The notes beneath the pieces are model-generated. The model was not told where the DNA came from. It saw only the letters and a list, made by a program, of their open reading frames with translations, and ran no database searches. Below, piece by piece: positions 42,976-53,400 of a stretch of DNA of 64,000 nucleotides. Each line of letters starts with the position of its first letter. The first letter of the stretch is position 1. The DNA comes from Actinomadura barringtoniae (lineage in GTDB: Bacteria > Actinomycetota > Actinomycetes > Streptosporangiales > Streptosporangiaceae). The stretch lies in NCBI RefSeq assembly GCF_017573505.1, contig NZ_JAGEOJ010000003.1, forward strand, positions 496,001 through 560,000. The letters run 5' to 3'. A program made the position numbers and the translations under genes.

Positions 42976-45629
42976 GGCCGTACGAACTGAGGCGCCCCCA
43001 CGTCGACGCGGAACGCCAGCAGGCACCGCGGCCGCCGCACCACGTCGATCTGCAGGCACACGCCCAGCCCGAGCTTCGGATCCACGAAGACGACCCGCTG
43101 CAGCGCCCTCAAAGCGCGCCGCGTCTGCCCTCTCGTCTCGGGCCGCGCCGGATCGAGCAACGTGGAGACGACGATCTTCCCCGCGTACCGCCACAGCTCG
43201 GCCGAGTCGAGCACCCGCGTCTTCGCCGCCGCCAGCTCGGCCACGATCACCACACCGGTGTCACCGGTCGAAGCCGACGTCTCCCGCGGCTGATCCCGAG
43301 GCCCGAGCGGCCCGCCGACAGCCCGGTGATACCTGAGCGGATCGAGCGTGTCGATGACGAACGCCCCCGCGTACGGCCACGACGCCCGCGGCCGTGACGG
43401 CGCCTCGTCCTCCTCCCGCTGCCGCGCGCTGAGGTCGAACACCATCCCCGCGTCGTCCAGCCACGTCGGAACGCCCAGCTTCACCGACCCGGCCCGATCC
43501 AGCGTGTCCATCGTCCGCCACAGGTCGTCCGCCCGCCGCGACAGCATGGTGGCGAGCCCCAGCCCGGGGAACGCCCCCTCCAGAACGGCCAGCGTCGCCT
43601 GCCAGATCGCGCTGTCGACGAACCCGGCCACGAACGAGTCCACCACGACCTTCCGCCGCGCCGGATCGTCCATCTCCGGCCGCGGAACGTCCGGCACCGT
43701 CTCCGAGGACGGCGGCGGCTCCTTCGACAACGGCCCAGGCCGAGACGCCGTCCCGTACGACGGCTCGCTCGACGACACCCACGTAGGCCGAGGCCCCGAA
43801 GACGACGACCACCCGGCCGACTCCCCAGGCTCACTCAAGTCCGGCCGAGTCTCCGGACCCTCGCCGCCCCGAGAAGGCGCACCCGCTCCAGGCTGTATCT
43901 CCGCCCCAGGCTGAACGCCCCCAGCCGAAGCATCCGCAGGCCGCCCACCAGCGGGCGTATCCGTACTGCTCCACGCGCTCTGGCCTGGCTGCTCGCCTGC
44001 GGAGCTCCAACCACCCTCGCCAGGCTGCGCACCCGCGCCGGACACCGGCTCACCCGCAGGCCACGCCCCTTCTCCTGGCCGCGCACCCGCACCAGAGCCG
44101 CCCGCGTCTGGGGGCGCGCCAGCACCGGACTGCCCACTCTCCGCAGACCACTCACGCTCGCTCGCGCCAGGCCGGTCGCCACCGGCCGACGGCGCGTCCG
44201 TACTGCTCCACCCGCTCTGGGCTCGCTGCTCGCCTACCGCGTGCCAGCCGCCCTCGTCGGGCCGTGCACCCGCGCCGGACTGAGCGCTCCCGCTTGGCTG
44301 AACGCCACCAACCGGCGGTGTGTCCGTGCCGCTCCAGTCGCCTTGACCGGGCTGTGTGCCCTCTCCAGGCCGCGCGCCCGCACCAGGCTCCGCCGACCAC
44401 TCGCGCTCGCCGGGCCACGCGCTCTCGCCCGGTCGCGGGCCCGCGCCGGACTGAGCGCCACCGGTCGGCGGCGTGTCCGTGCTACTCCACCCGCTCTCGC
44501 CAGGGCGCGCGCTTCCGCCTGGCCGGCCGCCAGCCGACGGCGGCGTGTCGGTGCTGCTCCACTCGGTCTGGCCCGGCCGCTCGCCTGCGGCGCGCCAGCC
44601 GCCCTCGTCGGGCTGAGCGCCCGCGCCGGGCAAGGTGCTTCCACCGGCTTGAGCGCCACCAGCGGGCGGCGCGTCCGTGCCGCTCCAGCCGCCCTGGGCT
44701 GACTGATCACCCGCAGCACGCCGTCCGCTCTCGCCGGGCTCGCCGCCAGCGACAGACGGCCCGTCGGTGTCGCTCCAACCGGTCTGCGCTGGCTGCTCAC
44801 CTGCGGGGCGCCAGCCACTGTCGCCGGGCCGCGCACCTGCATGGGGCTGCGCGCCGCCGGCGGGAGGCGTGTCCGTGCCGTTCCAACCACCCTGGGACGG
44901 CTGCTCGCCAGCCGAGCCGGGCCTCGCGCCACCGGCTGGCGGCGAGTCGCTGCTCCACCCGGACTGGGGCGCCTGCGCCGACGGGTCGGGTTGGGGGCCT
45001 GCGCCGGGTTGGGCGCCACCAGAGGGTGGCGTGTCCGTGCCGTTCCAACCGCCCTGGGACGGCTGCTCGCCTGCCGGGCCGGGCCGCGCGCCACCGGTGG
45101 GCGGGGTGTCGCTGCTCCACCCGGACTGGGGCGCCTGCGCCAACGGGTCGGGTTGGGGGCCTGCGCCGGGCTGGGCGCCACCAGAGAGTGGCGTGTCCGT
45201 GCCGTTCCAACCACCCTGGGACGGCTGCTCGCCAGCCGGGCCAGGCCGCGCGCCACCGGTGGGCGGGGTGTCGCTGCTCCACGTGGACTGGGGCGGCTGC
45301 GCCGGCGGGGTGGGTTGGGGGCCTCCGGTGGGGGTGTTGCTCCAGCCGGACTGGGGTGGCTGGGGGCTCTCGTCGGGTTGAGGGGTTGGCTTGGAGGGGC
45401 CGGGTGGGGTGGCGGTGCGCCAGTCGTTGCCGGCTTGGCCGTACGGGCTGGGGGCCAGGGGGTCGTCTTCGGGTGGGTCGGGTGCGGTGGTGCCCGGGTC
45501 GGGGCGGGTGGTCTGGACCGGCTCCCAGTCGCTGGGGGGCGGCGGTTTGCGCCCGGCCACGTGGATATCGCCCGGGTGGGGGGTCTCGCGGACCGGCTCG
45601 TCGGGGTCTTCGGGGCTGTCGCGCGTCAC
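42972..45629 (-). CDS. Large Ser/Gly/Pro/Trp repeat protein with conserved C-terminal domain
   Basis: 885 residues from GTG 45629. Residues about 70-640 are low-complexity repeats of GWSSTDTPP, GGAQPGAGPQP and GEQPSQGGWNG, including three near-identical 54-residue units. The last 210 residues are a folded domain: RKVVVDSFVAGFVDSAIWQA, VLEGAFPGLGLATMLSRRAD, LRYHRAVGGPLGPRDQ and RRALRALQRVVFVDPKLGLG. I do not recognise it. There is no signal peptide or membrane helix. It lies 39 bases after the gene at 45669-46532 and is probably co-transcribed with it. The repeat expansions suggest rapidly varying length. Confidence 0.8.
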   Translation of the reverse strand: MTRDSPEDPDEPVRETPHPGDIHVAGRKPPPPSDWEPVQTTRPDPGTTAPDPPEDDPLAPSPYGQAGNDWRTATPPGPSKPTPQPDESPQPPQSGWSNTPTGGPQPTPPAQPPQSTWSSDTPPTGGARPGPAGEQPSQGGWNGTDTPLSGGAQPGAGPQPDPLAQAPQSGWSSDTPPTGGARPGPAGEQPSQGGWNGTDTPPSGGAQPGAGPQPDPSAQAPQSGWSSDSPPAGGARPGSAGEQPSQGGWNGTDTPPAGGAQPHAGARPGDSGWRPAGEQPAQTGWSDTDGPSVAGGEPGESGRRAAGDQSAQGGWSGTDAPPAGGAQAGGSTLPGAGAQPDEGGWRAAGERPGQTEWSSTDTPPSAGGRPGGSARPGESGWSSTDTPPTGGAQSGAGPRPGESAWPGEREWSAEPGAGARPGEGTQPGQGDWSGTDTPPVGGVQPSGSAQSGAGARPDEGGWHAVGEQRAQSGWSSTDAPSAGGDRPGASEREWSAESGQSGAGAPPDAGGSGAGARPGEGAWPAGEPVSGAGAQPGEGGWSSAGEQPGQSAWSSTDTPAGGRPADASAGGVQPGAEIQPGAGAPSRGGEGPETRPDLSEPGESAGWSSSSGPRPTWVSSSEPSYGTASRPGPLSKEPPPSSETVPDVPRPEMDDPARRKVVVDSFVAGFVDSAIWQATLAVLEGAFPGLGLATMLSRRADDLWRTMDTLDRAGSVKLGVPTWLDDAGMVFDLSARQREEDEAPSRPRASWPYAGAFVIDTLDPLRYHRAVGGPLGPRDQPRETSASTGDTGVVIVAELAAAKTRVLDSAELWRYAGKIVVSTLLDPARPETRGQTRRALRALQRVVFVDPKLGLGVCLQIDVVRRPRCLLAFRVDVGAPQFVRP
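44869..45354 (-). repeat. 162-bp tandem repeats within the 885-residue protein
   Basis: The phrase GTGTCCGTGCCG recurs at 44869, 45031 and 45193, exactly 162 bases apart, and the intervening DNA is nearly identical. Each unit encodes 54 residues, in frame. High identity at DNA level indicates recent duplication or ongoing homogenisation; short-read assemblies may miscount units here. Confidence 0.9.
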
Positions 45630-45668
45630 GTCAACGATCCTCTGCCCAGGGGGCGATGTTGAGCAAGG

Positions 45669-46532
45669 TCATGTGACGCCGGTGCCGAAGAGGGCGGCGC
45701 ACAGGATCTCTAGGCGGTCGGGTCCTTCGACGGGGGGCAGCACGGTGAGGATGTCGTCGTCCAGGCGCAGGCGGACGTTCACCTCGCGGCGCATGGTCTC
45801 TTCCGCGCCTTGGGCGGCGGCGACGTCCTGGAGGCCTACTGAGACGAGTCGTGGGAGCTCGACGGTGGTCGTTTGGCGGGACAGTTCGTTCAGCCAGAGG
45901 TCGAGGACGCGGCGGGCCAGGCCGTTGAGGAGGCGGCCCCAGGGTTCCAGGAGGTGGGGCGGAACGTTCTCGGTCTGGAGTTCGGGGAGACCGAATCTGG
46001 CCAGGCCCTTGGTCGTGAACCAGATGCCGTCGGGGCCCGCGGTGTGAGGCAGGAGGATCCAGTCGGTCAGGCGGATGTGGCCTGACGGGTCGGGGAGGGA
46101 TCGCAGGATCTGGGCCTGGTCGAGGATCTGCGGGGTGAAGACGTCGATGACCGGGACGGAGAGGGCGGCGCCGACCATGCCGGCGACGGCGCGGGCGGAC
46201 CACTCGTGGGCGGGCGGCCAGCCGGGGCGGTACGCGGCGCGGATCGCCAGGAGGTGGGAGGACGCCTCGATGGTCGCCAGGTCGCGTTCGGTCGCGCCGT
46301 AGACCGCCAGGAGGTCGGCGGGCAGCGGCGGGAACTCGACGGTCGGTCTCATGTCGACCGTGAGCAGCGGGCTGTCGAGCATGCCGAGCACCAGGTCGCG
46401 CAGTGGCGGCGCGATGCGCAGGGCCGCTTGTTCGCGTGCCAGTGCGCGTGGATCCGCGGGCGGTGCGGCGAGCACGACGGCGTACGTGCCGTGCAGCGTC
46501 TCCGGGACCGGAAGCGTCAGAACGTCACCCAA
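45669..46532 (-). CDS. Hypothetical protein upstream of the repeat protein
   Basis: About 287 residues from TTG 46532, chosen because GGGGGA lies five bases upstream; a GTG at 46580 would add 16 residues. Starts MGDVLTLPVPETLHGTYAVV-like, with further segments TVDMRPTVEFPPLPADLLAV, SHLLAIRAAYRPGWPPAHEW and VIDVFTPQILDQAQILRSLP. This looks like a soluble alpha/beta protein; the RAAYRPGWPPAHEW-ARAVAGMVGAAL pattern recalls DUF4261-like domains, but I am not sure. It precedes the repeat protein by 39 bases. Confidence 0.7.
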   Translation of the reverse strand: MGDVLTLPVPETLHGTYAVVLAAPPADPRALAREQAALRIAPPLRDLVLGMLDSPLLTVDMRPTVEFPPLPADLLAVYGATERDLATIEASSHLLAIRAAYRPGWPPAHEWSARAVAGMVGAALSVPVIDVFTPQILDQAQILRSLPDPSGHIRLTDWILLPHTAGPDGIWFTTKGLARFGLPELQTENVPPHLLEPWGRLLNGLARRVLDLWLNELSRQTTTVELPRLVSVGLQDVAAAQGAEETMRREVNVRLRLDDDILTVLPPVEGPDRLEILCAALFGTGVT

Positions 46533-46663
46533 CTCGTTCCCCCGATGGCAAGGGCCGACGGCCCTCCATGCATTCGACACTATCGATCTGATAGGGAATC
46601 GACGTTGGAAAGAATCTGTCGCCGTAGCGACAATTTCCTACCAATCGGGGCGATATGGGCCTT

Positions 46664-49183
46664 CTATAGCGGGTGTTCGAACCAGACGACCTTGCCGGTC
46701 TCGGTGCGGTGCGTGCCCCAGCGTTCGGCGAGGAAGCTGACGAGCTGGAGGCCGCGGCCGGACTCGTCGGTCGCGTCCGCGTGGCAGAGGTACGGGAGTT
46801 CGTGGCCGTCGTCGGCGACCTCGCAGAGCAGCGCGTTGCCGCGGATGAGCCGCATCGAGATGGAGCCCGCGCCGTGCACGAGCGCGTTGGTGACGAGCTC
46901 GCTCACCAGGAGCTGGACGTTGTCGCTCAGCTCCTCCAGGCCCCAGTCGGCGAGGCGTTCGGCCACCTGGGAACGGGCGCGCGAGACCATGCTGGGCTCG
47001 GCCTCCAGGTCCCAGACGGCGACCTCCTCCTTGGGGATGCCGTCCAGCCCGACCGCGATCAGGGCGACGTCGTCGGCGGGGTCGTCGGCGCCGAGCCCGT
47101 CCAGCAGGAGGTCGCAGGTCCGGTCGAGCGAACGGGTGGCGCCGGTGAGCTGGGCGCGGAGCTCGTCGTAGCCGTCTTCGAGGCTGCGGCCGCGGCGTTC
47201 CAGCAGCCCGTCGGTGAACAGTACGAGCTGCGAACCGTCCTCGACGACGGCTTCTACGGTCTCGAACGGTTCGTCGCCCACCCCGATGGGCACGCCGGAC
47301 GGCACCGCGAGCACGGAGGTGTCGCCGAACGGGCTGACCAGGACCGGCGGCAGATGGCCGGCGTTGGCGAACTGGCAGCGCCGCGCCACCGGGTCGTACA
47401 CCACGTACAGGCACGTCGCCAGGTAGTCCTCGCCGAGCCGCCGCGCGAGCGTGTCGAGCTGGCGGAGCAGCTGGTCGGGCCGCAGGTCCTGGGTCGCGAG
47501 CGTCCGTACGGCGGTACGCAGCTGGCCCATGATGGCGGCCGAGGTGATGCCGTGGCCCATCACGTCGCCGACGACGATGCCGAGCCGGCAGCCGGGCAGC
47601 GGGATGGCGTCGAACCAGTCGCCGCCGACCTGGGCGGCCTGGCCCGCGGGCCGGTAGCGGAAGCAGACGCGGGCGCCGGCGACCTTGGGCGGGTCGTCGG
47701 GCAGCATGGTGCGTTGCAGCTCCTGCACCATCTGCACCTCGCGGCGGTAGAGCCGCGCGTTGTCGATGCACAGCGCCGCCCGCCGGGCCAGCTCCTCGAC
47801 CAGCGCGAGCTCGAGCTCGTCGAACGCGGGCCGGTCGGGCTTGCGCAGCAGCTTGAACGTGCCGAGCACCTGCCCGCGCGCGATCAGCGGCATGACCAGC
47901 AGCGCCCGGCCGGTGATCAGCGGGCGCAGGTCCCGGTCGGTGAACGGCGCGCAGATCTGTTCGGCGCGCTCACGGCTCACCCGCGGCACGTGCACGCCGC
48001 GGCCGGTGCGCATGGCCTCGACGAACGGGGTGTCGGCGGGCATCACCAGCGCCTCGCCCTCGGGCACGGTGTCGTCCCAGCGGCCCACCTCGTCGTCGTG
48101 CACGACCGCGACGCGGCGCATCGTGGTCGTTCCGTCGATCTCGCGCGCGGGGGGCTGCCAGTCGGCGGCCGCGACCCGCTCGAGCAGGTCGACGGCGACG
48201 AAGTCGGCCAGGTCCGGCACCAGCACCTCGGCGAGTGCCCGGGACGCCTGGAAGTGGTCGAGCGAGCTGCCGATCTGCTGGCCCGCTTCACCTAGGAATG
48301 TGAACCGCTCCCGCACGGCCATCGTCTCCAAATCCTTGGTAGGGCGCGGCTTCGGGACGGAGGAGGGAGTGCTTCGCCGGAGCCGCCGGTCTGCCTCGGC
48401 GGCGCGTGGCCTGATGCGCAGCGCGCGGGGCATCGCGCCCCAGTAGGGAACGATCGGGAGGCGGACGGTGACGCTCAGGTTGACCGCCGGATAGCCCATC
48501 TCCAGCACGCGTTCGGAGACGAACTCCGAGGCGACCGGGCCCATCAGCGGCAGCAGCTCGGCGAGCCGTCGTCCGAGCCGGGCGGTGTCGTCCTCGGTGA
48601 TGGGCACGAGAGCGGGCTCGACGCGTAGCAGCCGGACGCCGGTGCTCGCGGGCAGCGAGCCCTTGGACGGCGAGACCACCAGGACGTCGCCCATCCCGAG
48701 GCCCGGCCCCTCGTCGCGCAGCCGCCGCAGGTCGGTCGCGATCGCCAGCACGCGGATCCCGGCGGCGCCGGGGTCGGCGTCGGCGGGCGGGCGTTCGATC
48801 GGGTAGACCCACCAGGCGACCTCGGTGAGCTCGCCGTCGTCGACGCGGGACACGAAGCAGGCGCCGCACCAGACGGCGGCGAAGGCCTCCGGGACGAACG
48901 CGCCGCGGTGCTCCTGCGGCAGCCTCAGCAGCGTGGTGAGCGACCGGCCCACCGCGTGTTCCTGGTCGACTCCGAACAGTTCCCCGGCCGCATTGCTCCA
49001 GTGGCTGACCCGGCCGTGCCCGTTCAACGCGATGACGGCCATCCGGGCCACACCCAGCAGATGTTGCTCGAGGAGGCGGGGCGCGCGCGCCTCGGCGTCA
49101 CGGGCCGCGCGCGTTTCGGCGTCACGTGCGCCGGCGGCCTGCTGAACGGCAGGCACAGTCGGCTGACCTCGAGCGATGACCAC
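46664..49183 (-). CDS. PAS-GAF-SpoIIE phosphatase with C-terminal RsbW-like ATPase domain
   Basis: 839 residues from GTG 49183 with AGGGAGGGG upstream. Domains in order: PAS (about 40-150, GRVSHWSNAAGELFGVD), GAF (about 300-490, ARGQVLGTFKLLRKPDRPAF), PP2C/SpoIIE (about 500-700, VGGDWFDAIPLPG and GDVMGHG, DDPADDVALIAV) and GHKL ATPase (about 715-839, VSELVTNALVHGAG, GRGLQLVSFLAERWG). Such proteins dephosphorylate STAS proteins while the fused RsbW-like domain can rephosphorylate them, giving a self-contained switch. Metal-binding Asp residues are kept (GGDWFD, GDVMG, DD). Candidate partner is the BldG-like protein at 35750. Confidence 0.94.
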   Translation of the reverse strand: MVIARGQPTVPAVQQAAGARDAETRAARDAEARAPRLLEQHLLGVARMAVIALNGHGRVSHWSNAAGELFGVDQEHAVGRSLTTLLRLPQEHRGAFVPEAFAAVWCGACFVSRVDDGELTEVAWWVYPIERPPADADPGAAGIRVLAIATDLRRLRDEGPGLGMGDVLVVSPSKGSLPASTGVRLLRVEPALVPITEDDTARLGRRLAELLPLMGPVASEFVSERVLEMGYPAVNLSVTVRLPIVPYWGAMPRALRIRPRAAEADRRLRRSTPSSVPKPRPTKDLETMAVRERFTFLGEAGQQIGSSLDHFQASRALAEVLVPDLADFVAVDLLERVAAADWQPPAREIDGTTTMRRVAVVHDDEVGRWDDTVPEGEALVMPADTPFVEAMRTGRGVHVPRVSRERAEQICAPFTDRDLRPLITGRALLVMPLIARGQVLGTFKLLRKPDRPAFDELELALVEELARRAALCIDNARLYRREVQMVQELQRTMLPDDPPKVAGARVCFRYRPAGQAAQVGGDWFDAIPLPGCRLGIVVGDVMGHGITSAAIMGQLRTAVRTLATQDLRPDQLLRQLDTLARRLGEDYLATCLYVVYDPVARRCQFANAGHLPPVLVSPFGDTSVLAVPSGVPIGVGDEPFETVEAVVEDGSQLVLFTDGLLERRGRSLEDGYDELRAQLTGATRSLDRTCDLLLDGLGADDPADDVALIAVGLDGIPKEEVAVWDLEAEPSMVSRARSQVAERLADWGLEELSDNVQLLVSELVTNALVHGAGSISMRLIRGNALLCEVADDGHELPYLCHADATDESGRGLQLVSFLAERWGTHRTETGKVVWFEHPL

Positions 49184-49368
49184 GCGGACCCCTCCCTGGG
49201 CGGCCTACTTCTTTAATGCCCCCGACAACCCGCGGTAAAGAGGACGTTACCTCGCGTGAGCCCGGCGTGCCCGGCACTCCGACGAAGTCGGCCGCCGACG
49301 GACGCGCCTGGGCCGGGGACGGTCCGCGTGGACGCGCTCGTTCGCCGCAACGTTCTGGAGTTGCGCTT

Positions 49369-49386
49369 TGAGTGGGCGCTCACTCA
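49369..49386. promoter_or_regulatory. Near-perfect 18-bp palindrome, likely TetR operator
   Basis: TGAGTGGGCGCTCACTCA has perfect TGAGTG/CACTCA arms and an inner GCGC; only one symmetric pair is broken. It lies 33 bases before the GTG of the TetR gene and abuts CATACT (49385-49390), a possible -10 box, fitting autorepression. Confidence 0.75.
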
Positions 49387-49419
49387 TACTGGTGGGTGGA
49401 CCCCAGGAAGGGAGACGCG

Positions 49420-50214
49420 GTGGCACCGGCGACCGAGACGATGAAGGACCGCATCCTGGCCGCCGCGATCCAGGTGATCCGCGGCCGCGGGATCGTGGCC
49501 GCGACGACCAAGGAGATCGCCCGTACGGCGGGCGTCTCCGAGGGCAGCCTCTACAACCACTTCGACAACAAGACCGCCCTGTTCGCGGCCGCCCTGGGCG
49601 AGGTGGCGGGCACCGCCCGCGCCGCGATGATGGAGGTCGTGGGCTCGGCGGGCCAGAACACGGTCGAGGCCAACCTCACCCGCCTGGCCGCCCGGATGGT
49701 CGAGTTCTACGGCGAACTGCTGCCGATGACAGGCCCCGTCCTGGCCGACCCCGACCTGATCGCCTGGCTCCGCGCGGGCGGCCCCCAGGCCCAGGGCGCC
49801 CCTCCCGTCCCAGCCCCGCCGACCGTCCCCGGCGCTCCCCCAGCCGGAACAGCCCCGACCGCCGCCCCAGCCGCAGGCACCGCCCCGTCGGCCTCGGGCA
49901 GCGCCACCCCAGGCGCCGCTCCTGCCTCGGGTGGGGGTGGGCAGGTGGCTCCGCCTACCGCGGCTACCGGGCCTGTGTTGGGGCATGCGGCGCTGATCTC
50001 TTATCTCAAGGCGGAGCAGACGGGCGGGCGGCTGGCGGCGGAGGCGGAGCCGGCGTTCATCGCGGCGGCGCTGCTCGGCGGGTGCCAGCAGCACGCGTTC
50101 CTCACGCGGCTCGCGGGGCCGGAAACGGTCGCGGCGATGGCGCGGCTGCCGGAAGATCCGGAGGAGTTCGCGGCGGGCTTGGTACGCGCGATTCTGGCCG
50201 GAAACGTCCAATGA
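49420..50214 (+). CDS. TetR-family regulator with Pro/Ala-rich insertion in the ligand-binding domain
   Basis: 264 residues from GTG 49420 with GGAAGGGAG upstream. The DNA-binding domain is standard: VIRGRGIVAATTKEIARTAG then VSEGSLYNHFDNKTALFAAA. After RLAARMVEFYGELLPMTGPV the effector domain is broken by about 65 residues of Pro/Ala/Gly/Thr (about 125-187), then resumes LGHAALISYLKAEQTGGRLA and FIAAALLGGCQQHAFLTRLA. Normal TetR proteins are about 200 residues without such an insert. The operator just upstream suggests autorepression. It is divergent from the SpoIIE-type phosphatase gene and could control it as well. Confidence 0.92.
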   Translation: MAPATETMKDRILAAAIQVIRGRGIVAATTKEIARTAGVSEGSLYNHFDNKTALFAAALGEVAGTARAAMMEVVGSAGQNTVEANLTRLAARMVEFYGELLPMTGPVLADPDLIAWLRAGGPQAQGAPPVPAPPTVPGAPPAGTAPTAAPAAGTAPSASGSATPGAAPASGGGGQVAPPTAATGPVLGHAALISYLKAEQTGGRLAAEAEPAFIAAALLGGCQQHAFLTRLAGPETVAAMARLPEDPEEFAAGLVRAILAGNVQ

Positions 50215-50455
50215 CCCGGTCCACCCGCCCCTTTTTCCTCAGGCCCCACAAATGGCGCAATATACGCCTTTCACCCACAGTTCAACCCTAATGGCCTGAC
50301 ATGGCGCCTGACGTGCCGACGGTGCGCCCGGTGCACATAGATCCCGAAAACTGACCGAATGCGGCAACGGACGCTGTCGCCGCATTGACACCACAATCTC
50401 CCTGGCAGAGGATCACGCAGCCCCTCATTGTGATCCACGCCTCAGGGAGGCGCGA

Positions 50456-53400
50456 ATGACGCGCATGTACTTCCGGCGAAGGACCGTCAGACCGGCGAAG
50501 GCCACGCCGATCATCGCAGCCGCGGCGCTCCTGATCGGAGTTCTCGCCGCGACCCCGGCCAACGCGGGGCCGAAGCCCGCGAAACCCTCCGACACCATCG
50601 ACGTGTACTCGGGCGACCTCACGAGCGACCAGGTGAAGGAGCTGAACACCGCCGGGCTGGACCAGAAGGAGGACGTCTCCTTCGGTGCCCGGACCAAGGA
50701 CGGCAGGACCCACGTCGAGGTCGTCATGAGCGGCGTGCAGGCGGCCGCGCTGGCCAAGCACGGCGTGACCCTCAGCGTGAAGAAGGTGAACGGCAAGGAC
50801 ATCAAGGCGCGCACGCTGGCCGCCCCCAAGGTGTTCAGGCCGTACAGCGGCGCGGGCAACATCCGTGAGGAGATCATCAAGGTCGCCACGGACCATCCCG
50901 CGATCGCCCAGCAGGTCGACTTCGGCAAGTCCGTTCAGGGCCAGCCGATGACCGCGATCCGGGTGAGCAAGGACGTCGGGAAGCTGAAGGACGGAAAGCG
51001 TCCGGTGGTCATCTACCAGGCCACCCAGCACGCCCGTGAATGGATCACTCCGGAGATGGTGCGCCGGCTTCTGCACTACTACGTCGACAACTACGGCACG
51101 AACGCCGACGTCACCAAGATCGTTGACACCACGGACCTGTGGTTCATCCCGGTGGTGAACGTCGACGGCTACGACCTGACGTTCAAGGACGGGTTCCGGC
51201 TCTGGCGCAAGAACGCCCGCGACAACAACGGCGACGGCCAGATCACCGGCGGGGACGGCGTCGACCCGAACCGCAACTTCCCCTACAAGTGGGGCTATGA
51301 CAACGAGGGGTCCTCGGACAACCCGGCGAGCGAGACCTACCGCGGCACCGGGCCCGCCTCCGAGCCCGAGACCCAGGCGCAGGTCAACCTCTACAACAGG
51401 CTCAAGCCGAAGTTCCTGATCAACTACCACTCGGCGGCCGAGCTGCTGCTGCACGGCGTGGGCTGGCAGACCCTCACCCGCAGCCCCGACGACACGCTCT
51501 ACGACGCGATGCTCGGTGACATCGACCACCCGGCGGTGCCGAACTACACGCCCGAGCTGGGCGCGCAGCTCTACACCACCAACGGCGACACCGACGGCCA
51601 GGCCGACCACGCCAACGCCACACTGTCGATCACGCCCGAGATGGCGACCTGCGTGACCGCGGCGAACTACCTGCCCGACGACCCGTACACGCCGGAGAAC
51701 TGCGGCAGCATCTTCGAGTTCCCCGACGACGAGACGCTCGTCAACATGGAGTTCCAGCACAACCTGCCGTTCGCGGTGGCGACCGCCAAGTCGGCGCACA
51801 CGCCCGACAACCCGGTGTCGGTCGTCGGCCGTACGGCGGCCGACTTCGAGGTCGACAAGTTCGGCACCTCGTACGGCTCGACGCAGGAGGTCGCCTCCTA
51901 CGTGCGCCGCTCGCTGAACAACAAGGACCTCAACTACCGGATCAACGGCGGACCGGCCAGGCACGACGGCGCCCGCGAATGGCGCGGCGGCGAGCGGTAC
52001 GGAACCGACAACAAGATCTACTACGGCGAGTACCGCGGCAAGGTCACCGGGCAGAGACCGGGCGACAAGGTCGAGGTCTGGTTCAGCGGCAACAGGGGCA
52101 GCAAGCGGGTCGAGAGCCCGCACTTCACCTACACCGTCCGCGACCAGAAGAACGCCGACGTGCTGGTGATCTCCGACGAGGACTACACCGGCATCAACCC
52201 CAAGTACCCGGCCGGCACGAACGCGCCGAAGTACGCCCAGCAGTACGCCGACCTGGTCAAGGCGGCCAAGCACAAGCCGGCCCTCTGGGACATCGACAAG
52301 GACGGCGCACCGCACGACCTCGGCGTCCTGAGCCACTTCAAGGCCGTGGTCTGGTACCTCGGCGACAACCGGCTCACCCAGGACCAGGCCGACGACCCGG
52401 TGCAGACCTACCTCGGGAACGTCCCCGACTCCCAGGTGGCCGACCGGGCCAAGGACACCGTCCTGAACATCCGCTCGTACCTCAACGAGGGCGGCAAACT
52501 GCTCTACACGGGCGAGACGACCGGCTACAACGGCCCGCTCAACCGCCTGAACGGCGGCGGGATCTACTACGGGCTGAAGGGTCACCCCGAGAAGCCCTGC
52601 GTGGTCACGAGCAACTTCCGCGACGACTGTGAGCTGCTCTCGGACGACTTCGTCCAGTACTACCTGGGCGGCTACGACCGGGCCGTGGTGGGCAACCCGA
52701 ACCAGGTCACCGGGACCGACAGGCCGTTCAGCGGCGTCAAGGCGGCCCTCGGCGGCACGCCGTCCAACCCGGTGAACGAGGCGGGCGGCTTCCAGGTCAC
52801 CTCGTCGGTGCTGCCGACCAGCCAGTACCCGCAGTTCAAGAGCTGGAAGGCGGGCGACTACCTGGGCGCGGCCGGGCCGTACGAGCCGGTCGAGGGCCAG
52901 TGGTACGTCGCGGGCACGCATCAGGACAACCTGTACCGGCGGCTCACCCGCACGATCGACCTGTCGTCGGTCACCGCGGCGCAGGCCCCGACACTGCAGG
53001 CGCAGCTGTCCTACAGCACCGAGACCGGCTTCGACAACGTGATCCTGGAGGCGCACACCGACGGCGCCGAGGACTGGACCACGCTGCCGGACAAGAACGG
53101 CCGGACCCGGAACACCGTCCCGACCGAGTGCGAGCAGGGCTACCTGCTGGCCGAGCACCCGTTCCTGCTGCACTACCTGACCGCCGGCAACCCGTGCACC
53201 AACACCGGTAGCAGCGGCCAGTGGAACGCCTTCACCGGCAACTCCGGCGGCTGGAAGCCCGTGGCGTTCGACCTGTCGGCCTACGCCGGCAAGAAGGTCG
53301 ACGTCTCGATCTCCTACGTCAGCGACCCGGGTTCCGGCGGAACGGGCCTGTTCATCGACGACACCAAGGTCACCACGACCAGCGGCACGCTGGACGCGGA

